Origin: Ferruginibacter paludis | Lineage (GTDB): Bacteria > Bacteroidota > Bacteroidia > Chitinophagales > Chitinophagaceae | DNA length: 64,000 nucleotides | Reading direction: 5' to 3' | Assembly (NCBI RefSeq): GCF_030409685.1 | Contig: NZ_JAUFQJ010000014.1 | Span: 124,001 to 188,000 of the forward strand | Made by a program: the position numbers and the translations under genes | Notes under the pieces: generated by a model | The model's database searches: none | What the model was told of the DNA's origin: nothing | What the model saw: the letters and a program-made list of their open reading frames with translations, nothing else | In this document: in pieces, positions 26,048-34,388 of the stretch | How the letters are laid out: every line of letters starts with the position of its first letter | Numbering within the stretch: the first letter of the stretch is position 1

Positions 26048-27124
26048 ATGAATAAAAAACTGCTCACTGTATTAATTCATATTTCCGGCTGGATGGCTTT
26101 TTTTTTGTTTCCGTTTCTTTTACTGAATGTATCTCATTCAAATGATGTGGAGCATCTAAAAAACTTTCACCATCCAGGCAATCCGAGACCGGAGCCCAGC
26201 TTTTTGTTCTTTTTTCTGCGCAACAGTCTTCTTATTGTCTTCTTTTATTTAAACCTGTTTTTACTGCTGCCGAAATTGTATTACCGGCAAAAGAAAATGC
26301 CTTACTTTTTGATAGTGTTCATTTTTATGCTCATTGCTATTTATTTACCATCGTATGTAAGAGCTGAATTTATGCCACCCAAAATGCCACTCCCGGATGC
26401 AGGCTTGGGTGTGCCCCGAAGAGGTCCGGACACGATAGGAAGTGTCTTCGGCTTTCTTCATTTTTTAATCATCTGGTTTTTAAGCAGTATCATTCACCTT
26501 GCCGGCCGCTACCGGCAGATGGAGCAAAAGAACAAGGAAATGAGGGTGCAGAAACTGGATGCTGAATTGTCTTATTTAAAGGCACAGATCAACCCGCATT
26601 TTTTGTTTAATACGTTGAATAATATTTATGCGTTGGCCATTACCCAACACGATCAAACCCCGGAAGCGATATTAAAATTATCCGACATCATGCGGTATGT
26701 AACAGAAGATGCCAACACGGCCACTGTTCCATTGCAAAAGGAACTCGATTACCTGGAAAATTATATCACCCTGCAGCAACTGCGCAGCAATGATAAACTA
26801 ACCGTAGACTTTACTATAACCGGCGAAGCAGGCACCAATAGCATTGCTCCCCTGCTATTGATTAATTTTATTGAAAATGCATTTAAATACGGCGTAAGCA
26901 ATCACGAGCCTTGTTTTATCAACATTCATATTCTTATAAACGAACGCCAGCTTACGCTAACTGTAAAGAATAAGGTAATGGTAGTTACAGCAGAGCAAAG
27001 TACATTTACCGGCACCAATAACACGTTGAGAAGACTGCACTTGCAATATGCTAAAAAGCATAACCTCACCATAGATGAAAACGACAATTTGTATGGTGTA
27101 TTTTTACAATTAGACTTAGCATGA
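26048..27124 (+). CDS. LytS-type sensor histidine kinase
   Basis: A 358-aa inner-membrane kinase. Four membrane helices lie at about residues 7-29, 58-80, 84-104 and 133-152. The phosphoacceptor is in KAQINPHFLFNTLNNIYAL (PF06580-type), and the N-box of the ATPase domain is LLLINFIENAFKYGVS. There is no extracellular sensor domain beyond short loops. Its stop overlaps the regulator start by 4 bp (ATGA). The pair is a standard Bacteroidota LytS/LytTR system; the signal is unknown. Confidence 0.92.
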   Translation: MNKKLLTVLIHISGWMAFFLFPFLLLNVSHSNDVEHLKNFHHPGNPRPEPSFLFFFLRNSLLIVFFYLNLFLLLPKLYYRQKKMPYFLIVFIFMLIAIYLPSYVRAEFMPPKMPLPDAGLGVPRRGPDTIGSVFGFLHFLIIWFLSSIIHLAGRYRQMEQKNKEMRVQKLDAELSYLKAQINPHFLFNTLNNIYALAITQHDQTPEAILKLSDIMRYVTEDANTATVPLQKELDYLENYITLQQLRSNDKLTVDFTITGEAGTNSIAPLLLINFIENAFKYGVSNHEPCFINIHILINERQLTLTVKNKVMVVTAEQSTFTGTNNTLRRLHLQYAKKHNLTIDENDNLYGVFLQLDLA

Positions 27125-27813
27125 TAAACTGTGTAGCCATAGACGACGAACCACTGGCACTGGAAGTATTAAAAAAATACATTTCGAAGTTGCCCAACCT
27201 GCAGTTGCTGATGACATTTTCTGATGCAATTGATGCATTGGCTTATCTGCAAAAAAACCAGGTTGATCTGTTGTTCCTGGATATCCAGATGCCCGACATC
27301 AATGGCTTTCAGCTCTATAAAGATTTAACAGAAAAACCCATGGTAATTTTTACAACGGCTTATAAAGAATTTGCTGTAGAGGGTTTTGAAGTAGATGCCA
27401 TTGATTATTTATTGAAACCATTTAACCTGGCCCGCTTTGAAAAAGCAGTCGCAAAAGCCATCGCCAGGGAAACCAGTAAAGACAAGGAAGAAGCACCATC
27501 TCAATATTTATACATTCATGCGGATTATAAGATGGTTAAAATACCTTTTGCTGACATCATCTATATGGAAGCCCTGGATGATTACGTAAAAGTAGTGACC
27601 GGCACACAGTCATACCTCACATTGATTTCGATGAAAAAAATCCTCGAGAAGCTACCTAAAAAACAATTCATCCGGATTCACCGCAGTTATATTGTTGCCA
27701 TTGATAAAATTACTTTTTTACAATACCGTAAAATTGGGTTACCTAATAACCTGGAACTGCCGGTAGGCGACACCTACCGCACAGAAATAGCTTCATTAAA
27801 AAGGCAGGAGTAA
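27121..27813 (+). CDS. LytTR-family response regulator
   Basis: A 230-aa regulator paired with the preceding kinase. The receiver has the acidic pair (CVAIDDEPLAL), the phosphoacceptor Asp in LLFLDIQMPDING, and the Lys in YLLKPFN. The C-terminal LytTR domain (KMVKIPFADIIYMEALDDYVKV, QFIRIHRSYIVAI) binds DNA. In contrast to the neighbour on the minus strand, all receiver residues are present. Likely targets include nearby envelope genes or its own promoter; none can be shown here. Confidence 0.93.
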   Translation: MINCVAIDDEPLALEVLKKYISKLPNLQLLMTFSDAIDALAYLQKNQVDLLFLDIQMPDINGFQLYKDLTEKPMVIFTTAYKEFAVEGFEVDAIDYLLKPFNLARFEKAVAKAIARETSKDKEEAPSQYLYIHADYKMVKIPFADIIYMEALDDYVKVVTGTQSYLTLISMKKILEKLPKKQFIRIHRSYIVAIDKITFLQYRKIGLPNNLELPVGDTYRTEIASLKRQE

Positions 27814-27852
27814 CCATTTTGCAAAAAAAATAAAATAAGAAGCGAAAAAAAT

Positions 27853-27882
27853 TTTGGTACAAACATTTTACCCTTATCTTTG
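27853..27882 (+). promoter_or_regulatory. promoter of tRNA-Val
   Basis: TTTG at 27853-27856 and TATCTTTG at 27875-27882, separated by 18 bp, match the Bacteroidota housekeeping promoter (TTTG, ~19 bp, TAnnTTTG). The tRNA begins 20 bp after the -7 box. Confidence 0.65.
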
Positions 27883-27902
27883 CCATCCGAAAAAACGGTA
27901 AA

Positions 27903-27977
27903 GGGAGCATAGCTCAGTTGGTTTAGAGCATCTGCCTTACAAGCAGAGGGTCCGCGGTTCGAACCCGTGTGCTCCCA
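27903..27977 (+). tRNA. tRNA-Val (anticodon TAC)
   Basis: A 75-nt cloverleaf. Acceptor stem GGGAGCA pairs with TGCTCCC, followed by discriminator A. The D-arm is AGCTCAGTTGGTTTAGAGC. The anticodon stem is CTGCC/AGCAG-like with loop CTTACAA, so the anticodon is TAC (valine). The T-arm has GGTTCGAACCC. No CCA is encoded; the genome sequence continues CAAAG. A dedicated promoter and terminator make it a single-gene unit. Confidence 0.95.
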
Positions 27978-27982
27978 CAAAG

Positions 27983-28008
27983 ACCTCACAGAAATGTGAG
28001 GTTTTTTT
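27983..28008 (+). terminator. intrinsic terminator of tRNA-Val
   Basis: A perfect 8-bp stem ACCTCACA/TGTGAGGT with a GAAA tetraloop, followed by six T. It starts 5 bp after the tRNA end. Confidence 0.85.
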
Positions 28009-28097
28009 ATGCCTCCGTTAAAAAGTTTCCTTTTCATTTACCCGGTTATTAAAGCACCAGGAAATAAAACTAAATGACCGGATTTACAGCTTTAACC

Positions 28098-29462
28098 ATG
28101 GATCTAAATAAACTTTATTCCGACACAAGAACCGGCGCTGTGATGCAGTCTGCCAATATTGATGTACGTACAGATTTTCAAAGAGACTTTGACAGGATTA
28201 TTTTCTCCTCTTCCTTCAGGCGGCTGCAAAATAAAACACAGGTATTTCCATTGCCCGGCAGTGTGTTTGTACACAACAGGCTCACGCATTCGCTGGAAGT
28301 AGCTTCAGTCGGCCGTTCGCTGGGTACGCTGATCGGCGACTTTATCATAAAAAAATATGCGAGTTCATTGTCAGATCAGAGCAAAGGCTTTTTTAATTAT
28401 GGTTTGTCCAATGTAATTTCTTCCGCCTGCCTTTGCCATGACATCGGTAACCCGGCTTTTGGTCATTCAGGTGAAGATGCCATCTCCAACTTTTTTATAA
28501 AAAATGAAAGCAGCTTAAAATCTCATTTTTCAAAAAAGGAATGGCTGGACTTTATCAATTTTGAAGGCAACGCGAATGCCATCCGGGTGCTAACGCACCA
28601 GCAGAATGGAAAAACAGAAGGGGGTATGATGCTTACCTATTCCACCTTATCAGCCATTGCAAAATATCCCTGTGAATCTGAAGGATCCTGCAAAGCCTTC
28701 ACACACAGAAAAAAATTCGGCTTCTTTCAGTCAGAATTAAAAACGTTTAGCGATGTAGCAACGGCCACCTCCATGATCCTGGATCAAACAGATCCACTAA
28801 TCTATTTCAGGCATCCCTTTGTTTGGCTGGTAGAAGCAGCCGACGACATCTGCTACAATATCATCGATCTGGAAGATGCGCATCGACTGGGCATTATTGG
28901 TCATGATGAATGCAGGGATCTACTGGTTGCGTTAATTGGATCTATCGGCATAGACAATATTGCCAAAGTAAAAAAGCGACTGGACAATTTTAGAGATAAA
29001 AACGACCAGGTATCTTATTTAAGGGCCAAGGCTATTTATTCTTTAACCATGAAATCAAAAGCCATTTATGAAGATCACTTTGAAGCCATTTTAGACGGAT
29101 CATTTATAACACCTTTGTTTAACCAGGTAAAAAAAGAATGCCCGGCGTTGCAACTGATAACAGATTTTTCTATTGAAAACATCTACAATCACCGCTCGGT
29201 TTTAGAGATCGAAAATGCAGGTTATAATGTGATGTATGAGTTGTTGATGCATTTTGTTCCACCCATCATTAAAGATAAAAGCAGCCGGTCGAAATCTGAA
29301 ACGAAAGCCATTAAACTGATACCATCCCAGTTTTTATATGCAGAAGGAAGCAAGTATGAGATGGTAATGGGTGTGCTGGATTATGTATCCGGTATGACAG
29401 ATAATTATGCCACAGATTTATACCGGAAAATAAAGGGGATAGATATCGGCATGACCATTTAA
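28098..29462 (+). CDS. dgt: deoxynucleoside triphosphate triphosphohydrolase (dGTPase-like)
   Basis: A 454-aa HD-domain enzyme that removes triphosphate from dNTPs, controlling nucleotide pools or limiting phage replication. Motifs in order: FRRLQNKTQVF, NRLTHSLEVASVGRSLG (first His), CLCHDIGNPAFGHSGE (the HD pair), and FVWLVEAADDICYNIID. The start at 28098 (MDLNKLYSD) resembles family N-termini; an in-frame ATG at 28074 would add eight residues. It is an isolated gene, convergent with the GH51 gene. Confidence 0.93.
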   Translation: MDLNKLYSDTRTGAVMQSANIDVRTDFQRDFDRIIFSSSFRRLQNKTQVFPLPGSVFVHNRLTHSLEVASVGRSLGTLIGDFIIKKYASSLSDQSKGFFNYGLSNVISSACLCHDIGNPAFGHSGEDAISNFFIKNESSLKSHFSKKEWLDFINFEGNANAIRVLTHQQNGKTEGGMMLTYSTLSAIAKYPCESEGSCKAFTHRKKFGFFQSELKTFSDVATATSMILDQTDPLIYFRHPFVWLVEAADDICYNIIDLEDAHRLGIIGHDECRDLLVALIGSIGIDNIAKVKKRLDNFRDKNDQVSYLRAKAIYSLTMKSKAIYEDHFEAILDGSFITPLFNQVKKECPALQLITDFSIENIYNHRSVLEIENAGYNVMYELLMHFVPPIIKDKSSRSKSETKAIKLIPSQFLYAEGSKYEMVMGVLDYVSGMTDNYATDLYRKIKGIDIGMTI

Positions 29463-29539
29463 AGATGAAAAGCGAACGGATATCCTGTGGCTGTACCCTA
29501 TAAAAGCAGCCGATGCACCTGAATAGAAATTTAAAGTGA

Positions 29540-32122
29540 TTACTCCCTTGTTTTAATACGGACAACAGTAAATGAATAATCAGCCAACGAAGCTGTAAAG
29601 GTTTGCCCGATGCTGATAGACGATACAATCGGGCGACTATTCGTATCGGCCGGCTTACCTGCGAGCACTGTTTTTATTGCGCTGGTATTCGCAATATTGA
29701 TTCCTTTTAAATCAATCGTAACTGTTGTTGCAACAGGCAAAAGGTTAATCATTTTTACAATTACATCGCCCGTTTTTGTGTCTCGGACAATTGACGTGGC
29801 GATCCGTTTCTTTACAGCATCCTGGCTGCTGGAAATAATTACCTCCGCAGGCAGATATTCATTGCCCGAATTTTGTCCAAACAACTTTTGCACCTCATAA
29901 TCTGTTGTTGTTTTTACTACCGCATTGTCAAAATAAATCAGGTCGGGCTTCCATTGCGTGTGGGCTTCTTTGGCAAGTAACGGTGCATACGATGACATGG
30001 TAACCACATCGCCATTGCGTTCCAGTGCAGTTAGATATAAGGCTTCTGCCAGCGCCGTTTCAATATTGCTTGGCCTGCCGGGAAGATGAGCCGCATATTC
30101 GCCCAAGTATACTTTTGATTTGGTGCGGTCATATTTATCGTAGAAGGATTGGTTGTTGATAAACCACCCGGGCGACTGGTAATAATGTTCGTCCACTGCG
30201 GCAATGGAAAGCTTATCTGCAAGCCGCCAGCCTTCTTCGTAATCCGTTCCTTCAAAGGTCGGGCCCACCGTACCGATGACGGTTATTTCCGGATGCTGCT
30301 GTTTCATTGCACGAAGGATCATTGTATAGCGTTCTTCAAAAATATCTGTAATTAAATCTTCGTTGCCGATTCCGATGTATTTTAAATTAAATGGTTTTGG
30401 ATGACCGGCTGCAGCACGCTTCTTCCCCCACTCTGTTGTAACTGGCCCGTTTGCATACTCTACCAGGTCCAGAATATCCTGCACATATTCATCCATTTCA
30501 TTCATCGGTATACCGCCCTGCTGGCCGCCACCGCCAACTGCTGAATTCTGGCATGGAACGCCTGCGGCAAGCACCGGCACAGGCTCTGCACCAATATCTT
30601 CGCAAAAACGAAAATACTCAAAGTAGCCAAGGCCCGCACTCTGGTGATAGCCCCATAAATTCCGTTGTGGTTTCCTTGATTCCAGCGGACCAATGGTATT
30701 CTTCCAGCGGTAGATATTGCCGAGGCCATCACCGTGCGCCACACTACCACCCGGGAAGCGCACAAAACGTGGATGTATATCGGCGATGGTTTGGGCAAGA
30801 TCAGCCCTAAGCCCGTTGGGTCTTGCCTTAAATGTATTTTTGGGAAACAGCGAAACCATATCAAGCGACAGGCTTCCTGCTGACAATGGTAGTAATGCAA
30901 TATATGCATCCTTTGCGTCTGCGCTGGAGGTAAGTACAACCGAAATCTTTTTCCATGATGAAGTGGATGCATTAACAACAGCTTCCGAAAGCACCACATT
31001 ATTGTTACCAACGAGCTTTATCAATAAATTTCCACGACCAATATTTCTTTTTACAAAAAGGGAACAGTTGTACTGATCTCCTTTCTTTACATTGATACCA
31101 TCAAAGCCAGTATTGGTTAAAGCCGCTCCCGTAGTTACGGTTTTTAAAACTGCGTAGTGTAAATTATTCTTGTGAACCGGCGAAACGGAATCAATAGTAA
31201 ATGCTGTGCCAGTACCTTTTACAGACCATGAATTGGTACTGTTCCAGGCTGTATCATTTCCTTCCTTATCTGCAAGCGAATATTCAAAATCACGGTTTTG
31301 AATCAGCTCTGCATACAACCCTCCATCTGCGGCATAATTAATGTCTTCAAAAAAAATACCGAGCAACATATCACTGATGGCTTTTGCTTTTGCGGGAAGT
31401 AAACTCAGTTTTACATCCACCAGTTTCAACTCTGCAAAACGTTGTGCATGCTGTACTGTTGTCTCACTGTTTTCCGTCCTTTTAAAAGAGGATGCTTCGT
31501 ATGTTTGGTTGAGTTTTTGAACCACGGCCCATGCTACTTTATGCATCTGACCTTTTACAGTTACCCCATCAATTATCGCAGTAATACTTTCATCATTATA
31601 AGCAGCTGGGGCAACTTCGGCAGCTGGTGTATAGGATTTAAAATCAGTGGTTGAAACCGCATAGCATTTACCGTCATTGCTTTTGTAGACAACGGTATAA
31701 TTGTCAGCTGAAGCGTTATACCAGATGATTGGCTGCAGGCAATTAACACCCTTATTTAAAACGGGATAACTCTGCCTGCCCCAGTAAACAAGATCATTGG
31801 ATGAAGCATGTGCAAATGCATGATCCTGTTCATTCAATTGCCACACACATTCCCATTCATTGTTCCTGCCCAATATTACATAGGGATTGATCATCTTTTT
31901 TTGAGTACCCCACCGGCCATAATCACTCCATAAAAAAGTAAATTCATTGCCGACGCTTTCCCATTTTGTAAGGTCCTGGCTCCAGGCAAAATGTAATCCG
32001 TTGGTATTATTGCTTTTGCTGGTGGTATAAGAAAGAAGGTAAACTGAATCGGGTTTGTTGGCAAAACAAACAGGCATTATTTTGAAGAATAAGAAGCAAA
32101 AAAGTGATAATTTTTTTGTCAT
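29540..32122 (-). CDS. GH51 alpha-L-arabinofuranosidase with N-terminal GH43-like propeller part
   Basis: An 860-aa secreted enzyme that removes arabinofuranose side groups. After the signal peptide, residues about 20-190 (FAWSQDLTKWESVGNEF, INPYVILGRN, HASSNDLVYWGRQSYPVL) look like a partial GH43/GH32-type propeller lacking an obvious acid triad. The GH51 unit begins near residue 235 (MLLGIFFEDINYAADGGLYAELIQ), is interrupted by a carbohydrate-binding (CBM4/9-like) insert, and continues with FVRFPGGS. Acid/base Glu is in IGIGNEDL (near 585) and the nucleophile in YLGEYAAH (near 674). It is the last gene of the arabinan cluster, 81 bp from the tandem GH43 gene. Confidence 0.88.
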   Translation of the reverse strand: MTKKLSLFCFLFFKIMPVCFANKPDSVYLLSYTTSKSNNTNGLHFAWSQDLTKWESVGNEFTFLWSDYGRWGTQKKMINPYVILGRNNEWECVWQLNEQDHAFAHASSNDLVYWGRQSYPVLNKGVNCLQPIIWYNASADNYTVVYKSNDGKCYAVSTTDFKSYTPAAEVAPAAYNDESITAIIDGVTVKGQMHKVAWAVVQKLNQTYEASSFKRTENSETTVQHAQRFAELKLVDVKLSLLPAKAKAISDMLLGIFFEDINYAADGGLYAELIQNRDFEYSLADKEGNDTAWNSTNSWSVKGTGTAFTIDSVSPVHKNNLHYAVLKTVTTGAALTNTGFDGINVKKGDQYNCSLFVKRNIGRGNLLIKLVGNNNVVLSEAVVNASTSSWKKISVVLTSSADAKDAYIALLPLSAGSLSLDMVSLFPKNTFKARPNGLRADLAQTIADIHPRFVRFPGGSVAHGDGLGNIYRWKNTIGPLESRKPQRNLWGYHQSAGLGYFEYFRFCEDIGAEPVPVLAAGVPCQNSAVGGGGQQGGIPMNEMDEYVQDILDLVEYANGPVTTEWGKKRAAAGHPKPFNLKYIGIGNEDLITDIFEERYTMILRAMKQQHPEITVIGTVGPTFEGTDYEEGWRLADKLSIAAVDEHYYQSPGWFINNQSFYDKYDRTKSKVYLGEYAAHLPGRPSNIETALAEALYLTALERNGDVVTMSSYAPLLAKEAHTQWKPDLIYFDNAVVKTTTDYEVQKLFGQNSGNEYLPAEVIISSSQDAVKKRIATSIVRDTKTGDVIVKMINLLPVATTVTIDLKGINIANTSAIKTVLAGKPADTNSRPIVSSISIGQTFTASLADYSFTVVRIKTRE

Positions 32123-32203
32123 ACAATCAATTTTTTTTGTCGCAAACAAAAGCTTCTTCAGAAGGTACGATTTGATGGATTTTGAACATTATTTTAAAGC
32201 ACA

Positions 32204-34372
32204 TCAATGTAACATAACCGCTTTAATACCTTTATGTGTGGGTGTTATCTGCTTTATAGATCCGTCTATATTAAACTGCAGTTTATCAATACATACTTCC
32301 CGGTTATAACCTGCCGCATCGCCCATCTTAATTCCATTGGGATAATTGAAACGGTGATAAACAATGTACCATTCGTCTTTACCCGGAATTTGTATAACAC
32401 TATTGTGCCCTGTAGCGTAAATACCTGCAGCCGTATCTTTTGCTATCACCAGGTTTTTTGCTGGTATAGATATCGGCCCGGTGGGAGAACTGCTTGTACC
32501 ATACCGTACTTTATAATTTTCACTTCTTGTATCGTCCTCTGACCAAAGAAAATAATATTGTCCGTTTCTGAAAAAAACAGTGCTGCCTTCGCGGAATGTA
32601 TTGTCTGGCGTAATTACTTTTACGGTCTCCTGTTTCAACGAAATCATATTGTCATTGAGTTCGGCGCAGGCCATATAACCATTGCCCCAGTATAAATAGG
32701 TCTTGCCTGTTTGCGGGTCTGCAAATACATCGGGATCTATTTGCTGCCCACCTTTAATGCCTTCCGGCAACTTATCAATAAGTGGTTTACCCGAGTCAAC
32801 AAATGGCCCGGCAGGATCATCTGCAACAGCTACTCCAATTTTTTGTGCAGCGGTAAAATAGAAAAAATATTTGTAGCTGTTCCCCACTTTCTTTTCCTGT
32901 ATACAAGGCGCCCAGGCATTTCGTTTGGCCCAGCTTACATCTTTGTTCAAGTCCAGTATCACACCTTCATCTTTCCAATTAACTAAATTGGTTGATGAAA
33001 ATGTTTTGAAATAAGTGCCCGACCAGTTGTTAAAACCATCACTTGTAGGATAGAGATAAAATTTATTTGTTTTGTGAGAATACAAAATATCAGGGTCCGC
33101 ATAAAAACCATCCAGGACAGGATTGTGGTTTTCTGCTACCGATACAAACCATTTTTTCGGCGCCTGTCCTTTGATTGTAATTTGATATTCAACCGGCCCT
33201 TTTGTGAAATTCTGCAGCCCAGCCGGTGCTATTTTCGCCCCCGGAAAAGCAATAAAAGATGGGTTAAAGGCATCTAAATTTGTTCCCGGTTTTACAGACA
33301 GGAATAAAGTACTTTTTGCAGTGTCTGCCTTTATATTGATCTTTTTGATTTTGCTGGCATTGGCTGAACCGATGATATCTGCTGCAGTTCCCCATTTACC
33401 AACTAATCTTTCTGCCTCCTGTGTTGTAATGGGCATTACCGTTCCGTGGCGGGGATGAAAGTTCATCGTTACCGCCTGGTCCACCACGGTAAAATGTTCC
33501 AGGTCTTTTGTTTTTGTAAACTGGTATTTTCCTTTTACATACACATCATACATCAGGATGTATCCTTCTCCATTGTTCAGTTTAAAGACGCCCGCACCTT
33601 CTACCTGGTCTTTGGTTTGCTGCACATATTTATCCTGCAATGTATATCCCTTTGTCAGCTGATCCGATACAGCAATTTTAATTCCATCGCCAGTGCCTTC
33701 AGTTTTAAAGAACAAATGATATTTGCCATCCTTAAAAATTATTTCGCCGTCAATACACGAACTGTTGGTGGGGCTGTAAAACAATTGTTCAGGCGATGTA
33801 TCAAGGTTGGTGAATTCAGTATTGGCATAAGCATAATAAATTTTATCAGGACCACTGCCATATTTCATCGACCAGTAGATCATATACTTCCCGGCTTTGG
33901 CATCATAGATGGTTTGCGGCGCCCATACCCTAAGCAGGCTGTCATTTCCGGGGAAGCGGCTTTGAATATTCACCACACTGGACGTCCAGTTGACAAGGTC
34001 TGTTGATTTTAATAAAACCATGGCCCGGTTTGAATTCCAGCCTTTATCCGAAACCATATCCGTTGCCACCATATAAAAAGTTTTTCTATCCTCACCCCGT
34101 AAAATATGTGGATCCCGCACGCCGCCGGACGAACTGATTTTTTCCGAAGCAATCACCGGGTGATCATTATTTAATGCCCTGAAATTGTACCCATCATTGC
34201 TCAATGCAAAATGGATGGCCTCTTCGCTTTTTTGATTGCCTGTAAAATAAGCGAACAGGTAGGCAGTGTAATTTTTACCTGTTAGTTTTTTTTGCGCCTG
34301 CGCCTGAATTGTTAACTGTCCTGCCAACAAAAGCAGTAAGCCACCCACCGTTGCGTTCAACTTTCTCATCAT
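32204..34372 (-). CDS. tandem double-GH43 glycosidase
   Basis: A 722-aa exported protein (signal LLLLLAGQLTIQAQAQ) with two complete GH43 five-bladed propellers. The first has catalytic residues in GVRDPHIL (near 87), SCIDGEII (near 205) and VEGAGVF (near 257). The second repeats the set in FYADPDIL (near 424), QIDPDVFA (near 547) and REGSTVFF (near 595). About 90 residues of linker, rich in a beta-sandwich-like pattern, join them. Both triads are intact, so one chain could cut two different arabinoside or xyloside linkages. It follows the 707-aa GH43 gene by 16 bp. Confidence 0.88.
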   Translation of the reverse strand: MMRKLNATVGGLLLLLAGQLTIQAQAQKKLTGKNYTAYLFAYFTGNQKSEEAIHFALSNDGYNFRALNNDHPVIASEKISSSGGVRDPHILRGEDRKTFYMVATDMVSDKGWNSNRAMVLLKSTDLVNWTSSVVNIQSRFPGNDSLLRVWAPQTIYDAKAGKYMIYWSMKYGSGPDKIYYAYANTEFTNLDTSPEQLFYSPTNSSCIDGEIIFKDGKYHLFFKTEGTGDGIKIAVSDQLTKGYTLQDKYVQQTKDQVEGAGVFKLNNGEGYILMYDVYVKGKYQFTKTKDLEHFTVVDQAVTMNFHPRHGTVMPITTQEAERLVGKWGTAADIIGSANASKIKKINIKADTAKSTLFLSVKPGTNLDAFNPSFIAFPGAKIAPAGLQNFTKGPVEYQITIKGQAPKKWFVSVAENHNPVLDGFYADPDILYSHKTNKFYLYPTSDGFNNWSGTYFKTFSSTNLVNWKDEGVILDLNKDVSWAKRNAWAPCIQEKKVGNSYKYFFYFTAAQKIGVAVADDPAGPFVDSGKPLIDKLPEGIKGGQQIDPDVFADPQTGKTYLYWGNGYMACAELNDNMISLKQETVKVITPDNTFREGSTVFFRNGQYYFLWSEDDTRSENYKVRYGTSSSPTGPISIPAKNLVIAKDTAAGIYATGHNSVIQIPGKDEWYIVYHRFNYPNGIKMGDAAGYNREVCIDKLQFNIDGSIKQITPTHKGIKAVMLH

Positions 34373-34388
34373 TTTTAATCAATATTTA

